Positions 33,150 through 40,386 of a DNA stretch of 64,000 nt are shown piece after piece. This DNA is from JBBRVP01 sp038246785. Lineage in GTDB: Bacteria; Actinomycetota; Actinomycetes; Jiangellales; Jiangellaceae. The DNA is taken from contig JBBRVP010000007.1 of NCBI GenBank assembly GCA_038246785.1, forward strand, positions 1 through 64,000, read 5' to 3'. The notes under the pieces were generated by a model. It was not told the origin of the DNA. It made no database searches and worked only from the letters and a program-made list of their open reading frames with translations. Numbering within the stretch: the first letter of the stretch is position 1; every line of letters begins with the position of its first letter. The position numbers were made by a program, and so were the translations under genes.

Positions 33150-34379
33150 CTAGGTGACTGCGGCGCGCACCGCGTACGCCGGCGCCTCGTGCTCGCCCGC
33201 CTCCAGCACGGCGACCATCGCGTCGACGCCGTCCCACAGGTCGACGAAGCGCAGGTAGAGCGGGCTGAGGCCGAAGCGGGCCAGATCGGGTTCGCGGAAG
33301 TCGCCGACGACGCCGCGGCCGGTGAGGGCCTGGACGAAGCCGTACGCCGCCGGGTGCCGCAGGCACACCTGTGAGCCCCGCTGCGCGCGCTCGCGTGGCG
33401 CGGCGACCTGCACGGCGTACGCCGCGAGCCGCTCGTCGGCGAGCGCAATGAGCAGGTCGCTCAGCGCGAGGGACTTGGTGCGTACGGCATGCAGGTCGAC
33501 CCCGTCGAAGGCGTCCAGGGCCGCGTCCAGCGCGGCCATCGACAGGATCGGCGGCGAGCCGGTCTGCACGCGAGCGATGCCGGGCGCCGGGCGATAGTCG
33601 CGCTCGAGGGCGAACGGCGCCGCGTGCCCCATCCAGCCGGCCAGCGGCTGGTCGAGCGCATCATGCCAACGGCGGTGCACGTACGCGAACGCCGGCGCCC
33701 CCGGACCGCCGTTGAGGTACTTGTATCCGCAGCCCACGGCCAGGTCGGCGTCCCAGGCGTCGAGCTCCACCGGCAGCGCGCCGGCGGAGTGGGCGAGATC
33801 CCACAGCGCGAGCGCGCCGACCTGATGGGCGGCGGCGGTCACGGCCGCGGCGTCCTTGAGGACCCCGGTGCGGTAGTCGACGTGCGACAGCGACACCACA
33901 GCGACGTCCTCGTCGAGGGCGGCCGCGACGTCGCCGGGATCGCACCAGCGCAGCTCGAGCCCGAGCAGCCGGGTCACCGCCGCGGCCACGTAGCTGTCGG
34001 TCGGGAAGTTCCCGGGCTCGGTGACGAGCACCCGGCGTTCGGGGCGCAGCCGCGCCCCGGCGACGAGCAGCTTGAACAGTTGGACCGACGTGGAGTCGCC
34101 GGCCACGACGCAGTCCTCGCCGGCGCCGACGAGCCGGGCGATGCGGGCGCCGACCCGGCGCGGCAGGTCGATCCACCCGGCCGTGTTCCACGACGCGATG
34201 AGCTCGCGCCCCCACTGCGCGCGGACCACGTCGGCGACGCGCTCGGCCACCCCGCTCGGCAGCGGACCGAGGGAGTTGCCGTCGAGGTAGACGACGTCGG
34301 CCGGCAGCTCGAACCGCTGCCGCAGCGGGCCTAGCGGGTCGCCGCGGTCGAGCTCGGCGGCGTGCTCGCGAGTGGTCAT
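33150..34379 (-). CDS. kynU: Kynureninase
   Basis: The 409-residue PLP enzyme cleaves kynurenine to anthranilate and alanine, or 3-hydroxykynurenine to 3-hydroxyanthranilate. VVYLDGNSLGPLPSGVAERV is the family N-terminal motif, SVQLFKLLVAG lies near the phosphate site, LALWDLAHSAGALPVELDAW carries the cofactor aspartate and CGYKYLNGGPGAPAF the Schiff-base lysine. GYMGHAAPFAL-like residues (WMGHAAPFALERDYRP) and VQTGSPPILSMAALDAAL complete the pattern. No other kynurenine-pathway gene is in the window. The start at ATG 34379 fits the family length; upstream codons look non-coding. Confidence 0.92.
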   Translation of the reverse strand: MTTREHAAELDRGDPLGPLRQRFELPADVVYLDGNSLGPLPSGVAERVADVVRAQWGRELIASWNTAGWIDLPRRVGARIARLVGAGEDCVVAGDSTSVQLFKLLVAGARLRPERRVLVTEPGNFPTDSYVAAAVTRLLGLELRWCDPGDVAAALDEDVAVVSLSHVDYRTGVLKDAAAVTAAAHQVGALALWDLAHSAGALPVELDAWDADLAVGCGYKYLNGGPGAPAFAYVHRRWHDALDQPLAGWMGHAAPFALERDYRPAPGIARVQTGSPPILSMAALDAALDAFDGVDLHAVRTKSLALSDLLIALADERLAAYAVQVAAPRERAQRGSQVCLRHPAAYGFVQALTGRGVVGDFREPDLARFGLSPLYLRFVDLWDGVDAMVAVLEAGEHEAPAYAVRAAVT

Positions 34380-34414
34380 GGCCGCCGACCGTACGCCTCC
34401 CGCGCCTGCCCCAA

Positions 34415-34472
34415 GATCGAGTGTGGAATCCGGTACGACACGCCGTGCGTGTCGTACCAAGCGCCACAGTCG
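34415..34472. repeat. Intergenic palindrome, CGACACGC family, copy A
   Basis: GGTACGACACGC (34432-34443) pairs perfectly with GCGTGTCGTACC (34447-34458) around a 3-nt loop. Outside these, ATCGAGTGTGG and CCACAGTCGAT extend the stem with a mismatch. It lies upstream of kynU in the divergent space with perM. The related copy B is 180 bp away. Confidence 0.7.
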
Positions 34473-34629
34473 ATGTCGCGACGCGAGGCCTTCCCCTTGG
34501 AAGAGCACCCCGGCCACGCCCCGCCGCGGCACCCGGCTGGCCCTCTCCAGGAACGACCCGCGAGCGGCCTACCCGGTTGCAAGCCGGCCCGCCGGGCGTC
34601 CCGCGTGCGCCCGCGGGCCGGTCGCCCGA

Positions 34630-34692
34630 GATCGAGTGTGACGTGCGGCCCGACACGCCGACGGCGTGTCGTGCCCGGCGTACCACTCGATC
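34630..34692. repeat. Intergenic palindrome, CGACACGC family, copy B
   Basis: CGACACGCCG at 34651-34660 pairs with CGGCGTGTCG ending at 34671. Outer arms ATCGAGTGTGACG and CGTACCACTCGAT extend the structure to about 60 bp. With copies at 34415, 51171 and 60429 it defines one repeat family. The remaining sequence of the 333-bp kynU-perM gap (34380-34712) shows no other feature I can support. Confidence 0.7.
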
Positions 34693-34712
34693 ATGCGGAC
34701 GATGGACCCGCC

Positions 34713-35894
34713 ATGGCCGACACCCGAACCGACCTCCTGCTGACCCGGCCCGCGGAGCGCCTGGTGCCCGCCCTCGCCGATCGGCCGACGTGGATGCCGG
34801 GCCTCGTCGCGGCGGGCTGGTCCGCCGGGGTAGGGATGGTCGCGCTGGGCGCGCTCGCCCTGGTGGGCTGGCTGGGTGGGGGAGCGCCCGGCGAGCCGAC
34901 CGCCGCGCTCGGCGCAGGGGCGGCGCTCTGGCTGGTCGGGCACGGCAGCGGGGTGGAGCTCGCCGGCCTGCCGGTGACGCTCGTGCCGTGGGGCCTGACG
35001 CTGCTGCTGCTGTACCTGCTGCACCGCGCCGGGCGCTGGGCGGCAGCCACCGCTGTCCCCGCCCGCGCCCGGGATGCCGTGCTCGGGGCGCTCGTCCCGT
35101 CGCTGGCGTACGGCGCTGCCGCGACGGTCGTGGCCGTTCTCGCGGGCTCGGCGGCCGTGTCGGTCGACCCGCGCCGCGCCTTCGCCACCGCCACCGCGGT
35201 CGCGCTGGCCGGGCTCGGCAGCGGCGTCGCGCGCGAGACCGGGCTGGGCCGGAACTTGCTCGAGCGGCTGCCGGCGCGGGCGCGCCGGATAGGCCGAGCG
35301 GCCGGGCTCGGTGCCGCCGCGGTGCTGGCCGCCGGAGCGGTGCTGGTCGTGCTCGCCCTGCTGGGTTCGCTCGGCCGTGTCCACGCTCTGCTGACTGGGC
35401 TGGACGCCGGGGTCGTCGGCGGCGCGCTGCTGAGCGTGCTGGGTGCGGCCCTGCTGCCCAGCATGGCGGTGTGGGCGTCAGCGGTCGCCATCGGTCCCGG
35501 CTTCACAATGGGTGCCGGCACGAGCGTGGTCTCCGGAGGTACGGCGGTGGGCGTGCTGCCGGCGCTACCGGTGCTCGGCGCCCTACCGGAGCGGGTGCCG
35601 GCGCCGCTCGGTGTCCTCCTGCTGGCCCTGCCGCTGGCCGCGGGGGCGGCGGCGAGCTGGTCGCTGCAGCGTCGCTCGCCCGGCCTCGGGCTCGTCCAGT
35701 CGCTCGCCGACGCCCTCCTCGCCGCCGTCGGTGCCGGGCTGCTGCTCGGCCTGGCGGCCTGGCTCACCTCCGGCGCCGCCGGCGCCAGCCAGCTCGCCTC
35801 CGTGGGTGCGGCCGCCGCCCCGGTGGCGCTGGCGGCCGCCGTCGAGCTCGGGGTGGGGGCCGCGGTGACGACCCTCGTCATGCGCCGCCGCTGA
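34713..35894 (+). CDS. perM: PerM-like integral membrane protein (DUF6350)
   Basis: The 393-residue protein is mostly hydrophobic, with about ten membrane helices rich in alanine, leucine and glycine (for example LVAAGWSAGVGMVALGALAL and LTLLLLYLLHRAGRW). A loop FTMGAGTSVVSGGTAVG and the position between sucCD and purN-purH match Mycobacterium Rv0955 (PerM), a membrane protein linked to cell division and persistence, and its Streptomyces counterpart. The ATG at 34713 is chosen as the first start before the hydrophobic region. Assignment rests on layout and synteny rather than on strong motifs. Confidence 0.7.
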   Translation: MADTRTDLLLTRPAERLVPALADRPTWMPGLVAAGWSAGVGMVALGALALVGWLGGGAPGEPTAALGAGAALWLVGHGSGVELAGLPVTLVPWGLTLLLLYLLHRAGRWAAATAVPARARDAVLGALVPSLAYGAAATVVAVLAGSAAVSVDPRRAFATATAVALAGLGSGVARETGLGRNLLERLPARARRIGRAAGLGAAAVLAAGAVLVVLALLGSLGRVHALLTGLDAGVVGGALLSVLGAALLPSMAVWASAVAIGPGFTMGAGTSVVSGGTAVGVLPALPVLGALPERVPAPLGVLLLALPLAAGAAASWSLQRRSPGLGLVQSLADALLAAVGAGLLLGLAAWLTSGAAGASQLASVGAAAAPVALAAAVELGVGAAVTTLVMRRR

Positions 35895-35910
35895 CCCGTT
35901 CCCCCGAGTC

Positions 35911-36018
35911 GTTGTGTCAGGCTCGCACGCCGTCCCAGCCCCGCGAGAGCCTGACAACGCGGGAAGGCCGGCGATGTGTCAGGCTCACGCGTGGCCGGGG
36001 CCGCGGGAGAGCCTGACA
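35911..36018. repeat. Two tandem TGTCAGGCTC/GAGCCTGACA hairpins
   Basis: TGTCAGGCTC at 35915-35924 pairs with GAGCCTGACA at 35947-35956, and the same arms recur at 35977-35986 and 36009-36018. Each hairpin has a ~22-nt GC-rich loop containing GGCC/CCGCG blocks. They lie directly between the ends of two convergent genes. No T-run follows, so they may be terminators of the T-less actinobacterial type or dispersed repeats. Confidence 0.75.
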
Positions 36019-36058
36019 GATTTCGGAGGGGGGGAGGTTGCGGGCTCGCGATAGCCCG

Positions 36059-36463
36059 TCAGGCGATCCGGAGCCCGAAGGTGCGCCCGATGTCGCGGCG
36101 GAGCTCCTGCTGGCACTGGTCGCGCGAGGTGTGGGTGTTGGCGCCTCGCATGCACTCCTCGTAGCGGGCGATCTGGTCGCCGAAGACGAGCTGGCTCAGG
36201 CTGAGCAGCCCAGCCAGGAGCACCACCACCGGCGAGACCGACATGGCCACGATCGCGACCCGCCGACGCGAGCCGGCCCGGCCGGCCGCGACGAACGCCC
36301 GTACGGCCAGCACGAACGCCAGCACGCCGACCACGAGCGCCGGCAGCGGCCAGGGCACCAGCATCAGTACGGCGACGACGGTGACGAGCAGCGCCCGGCG
36401 CCCGGCCCCGCGCGCCGCGGCCACGGCCGGTGCTGCGGGCTGCTCCACGCTCACCCGCCCCAT
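36059..36463 (-). CDS. Small membrane protein with cysteine-containing tail
   Basis: The 134-residue protein has two closely spaced hydrophobic segments (LLVTVVAVLMLVPWPLPALV, VGVLAFVLAVRAFV), a basic loop GRAGSRRRVAI and a third helix (VAIVAMSVSPVVVLLAGLLS). It ends in a ~45-residue charged tail with two cysteines (EECMRG and DQCQQELRRD). The layout resembles DUF4190-type membrane proteins. It is convergent with perM and divergent from purN. The start is taken at ATG 36463; GTGs at 36454 and 36448 are alternatives. Confidence 0.6.
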   Translation of the reverse strand: MGRVSVEQPAAPAVAAARGAGRRALLVTVVAVLMLVPWPLPALVVGVLAFVLAVRAFVAAGRAGSRRRVAIVAMSVSPVVVLLAGLLSLSQLVFGDQIARYEECMRGANTHTSRDQCQQELRRDIGRTFGLRIA

Positions 36464-36587
36464 CCTGCCCCGAACACCGGGCGGGCACCCGCGAGGCACC
36501 CGGCGCCGGCCCGGCCGCGACCCCCGCTCGCTATCCTCGCCGGGTCCGGCGGTGCGTCCGCCCGCGTCCTCGCCACCCGGAGCCCCG

Positions 36588-37211
36588 GTGCCCAAGCCGT
36601 CCGCCTCGCCCGCGCGGCTCGTCGTCCTCGTCTCCGGGACCGGGTCCAACCTCGCCGCCATCCTGGCCGCGTCGGCCGACCCGGCGTACGGCGCCACCGT
36701 CGTCGCCGTCGGCTCCGACCGCGACGGCACCGCAGGCATCCGGCGCGCCGAGCAGGCCGGGCCCCCGACGTTCGTGCTCCGCCCCGAGGACTTCCCCGAC
36801 CGGGCCGCCTGGGACGCCGCCATGGCCGACCGGATCGCCGAGCATGAGCCGGACCTCGTCGTTTTGGCCGGTTTCATGCGCCTGGTCGGCCCCGCGGTGC
36901 TGGGCCGCTTCCCCGACCGCGTGGTCAACACCCATCCCGCGCTGCTGCCGGCGTTCCCGGGGACCCACGCGGTGCGCGATGCGCTCGCGTACGGCGTCCG
37001 AGTCACCGGCGCCACGGTGCTCATGGTCGACGCCGGTGCCGACAGCGGACCCGTGGTCGCCCAGGTCGCGGTGCCGGTCGAGGACGACGACGACGAGGCG
37101 AGCCTGCACGAGCGGATCAAGTCGGTGGAGCGGCCGCTGCTCGCCGGGCTCGTCGGTCGGATGGCCCGCGAGGGCTGGACGGTGGAGGGCAGGAGGGTCC
37201 GCATCCCGTGA
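36588..37211 (+). CDS. purN: Phosphoribosylglycinamide formyltransferase
   Basis: The 207-residue enzyme transfers formyl from 10-formyl-THF to GAR in purine synthesis. VVLVSGTGSNLAAILAA is the GAR phosphate loop; the catalytic triad region reads VNTHPALLPAFPGTHAVRDA with the histidine, and VDAGADSGPVVAQ carries the aspartate. LVVLAGFMRLVGPAVL is also characteristic. The GTG at 36588 gives the usual length. Its stop overlaps the purH start by four bases, as in most Actinomycetes. Confidence 0.95.
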   Translation: MPKPSASPARLVVLVSGTGSNLAAILAASADPAYGATVVAVGSDRDGTAGIRRAEQAGPPTFVLRPEDFPDRAAWDAAMADRIAEHEPDLVVLAGFMRLVGPAVLGRFPDRVVNTHPALLPAFPGTHAVRDALAYGVRVTGATVLMVDAGADSGPVVAQVAVPVEDDDDEASLHERIKSVERPLLAGLVGRMAREGWTVEGRRVRIP

Positions 37212-38767
37212 GCGACAGACGCCCGGTACGGCGGGCCCTGGTGTCCGTCCACGACAAGAGCGGGCTGGCGGACCTTGCCCGCGGGCTGGCCGAGTCCGGG
37301 GTCCGCCTCGTCTCCACCGGCTCCACCGCCGCGCGGATCGCCGAGGCGGGGGTGGCGGTCACAGCGGTCGAGGAGCTCACCGGGTTCCCGGAGTGCCTCG
37401 ACGGCCGGGTCAAGACCCTGCACCCGGCGGTGCACGCCGGCATCCTCGCCGACCGGCGCAACCCCGCGCACGAGCAGCAGCTCGCCCAGCTCGACATCGA
37501 GCCGTTCGACCTCGTGGTGGTCAACCTCTACCCGTTCCGGGAGACCGTCCGGTCCGGCGCGGGCACCGACGACGTCGTCGAGCAGATCGACATCGGCGGC
37601 CCGTCGATGGTGCGCGCCGCGGCCAAGAACCACGCCAACGTGGCCGTCGTCACCGACCCCGCCGACTACCCCGCGGTGCTGGACGCGGTGCACGGCGGCG
37701 GTTTCGACCTGGCCGCCCGCCGCCGCCTCGCCGCCCGGGCGTTCGCGCACACGGCGGCCTACGACAAGGCCGTCGCCGAGTGGTGCGCGCGCGAGCTCGC
37801 CGCAGACGACACGTGGTGGCCGGCGTACGCCGGGCTCGCCCTGGAGCGGGCCGACGTCCTGCGCTACGGCGAGAACCCGCACCAGCGCGCCGCGCTCTAC
37901 GTCGACCCGGACGCCACTCCGGGTGTGGCCCAGGCGACGCCGCTGCACGGAAAGGCGATGTCCTACAACAACTACGTCGACGCCGACGCGGCAGTGCGCG
38001 CCGCCTTCGAGTTCGACCAGCCGGCGGTGGCCGTCGTGAAGCATGCGAACCCCTGCGGGATCGCGGTCGGTGCCGACATCGCCGAGGCGCACCGCAAGGC
38101 CCACGCCTGCGACCCGGTCTCGGCATACGGCGGCGTCGTCGCCGCCAACCGTCCGGTCACCCGGCCCACGGCCGAGCAGCTGGCCGACGTCTTCACCGAG
38201 GTGGTCGTCGCTCCGCGCTTCGACGACGACGCCCTCGTGCTGTTGCGGCAGAAGAAGAACGTCCGGCTGCTCGAGCTGCCCGACGGCTACGGGCGCGACC
38301 CGCTCGAGCTGCGCCAGGTTTCCGGCGGGGTACTGGTGCAGACCGGCGACCGGCTCGACGCGGCCGGGGACTCGCCGCTCGGCTGGCGGCTGGGCGCCGG
38401 CCCATCGGCCGACGAGGCGACCCTCGCCGACCTGGCGTTCGCCTGGCGTGCGGTGCGCTCCGTGCGCTCCAACGCGGTCCTGCTCGCCCGTGACGGTGCC
38501 TCGGTCGGGGTCGGCATGGGGCAGGTCAACCGGGTCGACTCTTGCCGGCTCGCCGTGCAGCGAGCCGGCGCGGAGCGTGCTCGCGGCGCGGTCGCCGCCT
38601 CGGATGCGTTCTTCCCGTTCGCCGACGGGCTGCAGGTGCTGATCGACGCCGGTGTCCCTGCCGTCGTGCAGCCCGGCGGCTCCGTGCGTGACGACGAGGT
38701 CCTGGCTGCGGCGGCCGCTGCCGGCGTGACGATGTACCTCACCGGCTCCCGTCACTTCGCCCACTGA
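37208..38767 (+). CDS. purH: Bifunctional AICAR formyltransferase / IMP cyclohydrolase
   Basis: The 519-residue enzyme catalyses the last two steps to IMP. The N-terminal MGS-like cyclohydrolase domain reads ALVSVHDKSGLADLARGLAE, VSTGSTAARIAEAG and GFPECLDGRVKTLHPAVHAG. The formyltransferase domain has LRYGENPHQRAALY, MSYNNYVDADAA, VVKHANPCGIAVG and AFFPFADGL, and ends in TGSRHFAH. The GTG start overlaps purN. Its formyl donor, 10-formyl-THF, is linked to the folate genes folD, glyA and purU elsewhere in the window. Confidence 0.96.
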   Translation: MSDRRPVRRALVSVHDKSGLADLARGLAESGVRLVSTGSTAARIAEAGVAVTAVEELTGFPECLDGRVKTLHPAVHAGILADRRNPAHEQQLAQLDIEPFDLVVVNLYPFRETVRSGAGTDDVVEQIDIGGPSMVRAAAKNHANVAVVTDPADYPAVLDAVHGGGFDLAARRRLAARAFAHTAAYDKAVAEWCARELAADDTWWPAYAGLALERADVLRYGENPHQRAALYVDPDATPGVAQATPLHGKAMSYNNYVDADAAVRAAFEFDQPAVAVVKHANPCGIAVGADIAEAHRKAHACDPVSAYGGVVAANRPVTRPTAEQLADVFTEVVVAPRFDDDALVLLRQKKNVRLLELPDGYGRDPLELRQVSGGVLVQTGDRLDAAGDSPLGWRLGAGPSADEATLADLAFAWRAVRSVRSNAVLLARDGASVGVGMGQVNRVDSCRLAVQRAGAERARGAVAASDAFFPFADGLQVLIDAGVPAVVQPGGSVRDDEVLAAAAAAGVTMYLTGSRHFAH

Positions 38768-38789
38768 CCGCCGACCGGCGCCGACTGAC

Positions 38790-39068
38790 GTGGATCCGCG
38801 GCGGCGCTGGTGGCAGCAGTGGCCCATCGCCCTCGTATTGGCCCTGGTCGTCGTCGGGCTGGCGCTCAGTGGGCTGCACTATGTCCGCAAGGGCCCGGCG
38901 CTCGTCGGCGCGGCTGCGCTGCTGGGCGCGCTGCTGCGTGCGGTGCTCCCCGACGAGGACGCCGGAATGCTCGCCGTACGACGCCGTGCCGTCGACGTGG
39001 CGGTGCTCGGTGGGATCGGGATCGCGACCCTCCTGATCACCCTCACGATCCAGCCCCTGTCGTCGTAG
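38790..39068 (+). CDS. DUF3017 membrane protein
   Basis: The 92-residue protein has an N-terminal WWQQWPIALVLALVVVGLAL helix, a second helix around GPALVGAAALLGALLRAVLP and a third (VAVLGGIGIATLLITLTIQP). DEDAGMLAVRRRAVDV between helices is the typical DUF3017 motif. Such genes commonly follow purH or folD and precede mdh in Actinomycetes. It starts at GTG 38790, 22 bp after purH. The last codons overlap the first unit of a tandem repeat. Confidence 0.8.
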   Translation: MDPRRRWWQQWPIALVLALVVVGLALSGLHYVRKGPALVGAAALLGALLRAVLPDEDAGMLAVRRRAVDVAVLGGIGIATLLITLTIQPLSS

Positions 39069-39131
39069 GGCCCTGCCGTCGTCGGGCCCTGTCGTCGTCG
39101 GGCCCTGTCGTCGTCGGGCCCTGTCGTGCCG
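39053..39131. repeat. 16-bp tandem repeat, about 4.5 units
   Basis: The unit GGGCCCTGTCGTCGTC is repeated at 39068, 39084, 39100 and 39116, with one C/T variant in the first unit and a diverging last unit. A partial unit precedes it, overlapping the final codons of the DUF3017 gene. It lies about 75 bp before the mdh start and may show length variation between strains. Confidence 0.85.
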
Positions 39132-39204
39132 GAACTGCCGACGCCCTAGGTTGGCGGTGACCACGCAGCGGGCCCGGGCGCCCGTGTGGAGGAGGAGGTA
39201 TGCG

Positions 39205-40161
39205 ATGGCGCGCACCGGCAAGGTGACGGTCGTCGGGGCCGGGTTCTACGGCTCGACCACGGGGCAGCGGCTGGCCGAATACGACATCTTCGAGACCGTC
39301 GTACTCACCGACATCCGCGACGGCTGGGCCGAGGGCCTCGCCCTCGACCTCAACCAGTCGCGGCCGATCGAGGGCTTCGAGACGCAGGTCGTCGGGCGCA
39401 CCACCGGGACGGACGGCTCGGGATACGAGGTCATCGAAGGCTCCGAGATCGTCGTCATCACCGCGGGGCTGCCGCGCAAGCCGGGCATGAGCCGCATGGA
39501 CCTGCTCGAGGCCAACGCCACGATCGTCCGCGGGGTTGCCGAGAGCATCCGCAGGCACGCGCCGGACGCCGTGGTCGTCAACGTCTCCAACCCGCTCGAC
39601 GAGATGACGACGCTCGTGCAGCTGGCCACGCAGTTCCCGCCCAGCCGCGTCATCGGCCAGGCCGGCATGCTCGACACCGCCCGCTTCTCCTACTTCGTCG
39701 CCGAGACCCTCGGCATTGAGGTGGGCCGCGTGCGCACCCTCACCCTCGGCTCGCACGGCGACACCATGGTGCCGGTGCCGAGCGCCTGCACCGTCGACGG
39801 CAAGCCGCTGTCGGAGGTGCTCGACGACGCCACCGTCGAGGAGCTGGTCACCCGCACCCGCAACGGCGGCGCCGAGGTCGTGGCGCTGCTGAAGTCCGGC
39901 TCGGCCTTCTACGCGCCGTCCGCCGCAGCGGCCCGGATGGCCCGCGCGGTCGCCGAGGACTCCGGTGCGGTCATGCCGGTTTGCGCGTGGGTGTCCGGGG
40001 AGTACGGCATCGACGGTGTCTACCTCGGTGTCGAGGCCGAGATCGGTAGGGGCGGCGTCCGCACAGTCGTGGAGCGCGACCTCACCCAGACCGAGCTGGC
40101 CGGGCTGCGAGAGGCGGCGGCGGCGGTCAAGGGCAAGGCGGGCGACGTCGCCAGCCTGTGA
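39205..40161 (+). CDS. mdh: Malate dehydrogenase (LDH-like)
   Basis: The 318-residue NAD-dependent enzyme has the Rossmann motif VTVVGAGFYGSTTGQRLAEY. The dicarboxylate-specific loop reads GLPRKPGMSRMDLL with the malate-binding arginines, where lactate dehydrogenases carry glutamine. VVVNVSNPLDEMT and QAGMLDTARF hold the substrate aspartate/arginine region, and LTLGSHGDTMVPVPS the catalytic histidine. The ATG at 39205 follows GGAGGAGGAGG. It interconverts malate and oxaloacetate and belongs with icd and sucCD to the citric acid cycle genes of the window. It follows a tandem repeat and precedes a long gap with a strong promoter. Confidence 0.94.
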   Translation: MARTGKVTVVGAGFYGSTTGQRLAEYDIFETVVLTDIRDGWAEGLALDLNQSRPIEGFETQVVGRTTGTDGSGYEVIEGSEIVVITAGLPRKPGMSRMDLLEANATIVRGVAESIRRHAPDAVVVNVSNPLDEMTTLVQLATQFPPSRVIGQAGMLDTARFSYFVAETLGIEVGRVRTLTLGSHGDTMVPVPSACTVDGKPLSEVLDDATVEELVTRTRNGGAEVVALLKSGSAFYAPSAAAARMARAVAEDSGAVMPVCAWVSGEYGIDGVYLGVEAEIGRGGVRTVVERDLTQTELAGLREAAAAVKGKAGDVASL

Positions 40162-40293
40162 AGTCGGTGGCCCGGAGGGCCTCCGAGCGCTGGCTTGGTG
40201 GGCTTGCGGCATCGGGAGCTCGCCTGACCGGAGCCGTCGAGGCGACGGCCAGCGCACGCGGCTGAGCCTGGGTGAGACCCGCGCCGGCTGGTT

Positions 40294-40321
40294 TTGACAG
40301 CGGGCGGGATGTGGCTATAGT
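40294..40321 (+). promoter_or_regulatory. Sigma-70-type promoter upstream of the giant surface protein gene
   Basis: TTGACA at 40294-40299 and TATAGT at 40316-40321 are separated by 16 bp and lie 66 bp before the GTG start. Both hexamers are close to consensus, unusual in DNA this GC-rich, so strong constitutive-type expression is likely. Confidence 0.65.
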
Positions 40322-40386
40322 CCCGCCCGCGCTCGACAACCGGGGGGTTTATCCGTTTTGGCACGCTCCGTAGCCGGAGGCTCACC

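Noticed and set aside
36059..38827. 922-codon frame on the minus strand across purN-purH
   Set aside because: Only its last ~134 codons (36059-36463) look like a real membrane protein; the rest is antisense to clear purN and purH.
39053..39131. CRISPR-like array
   Set aside because: Units are contiguous 16-bp tandem repeats without spacers and no cas genes are present.
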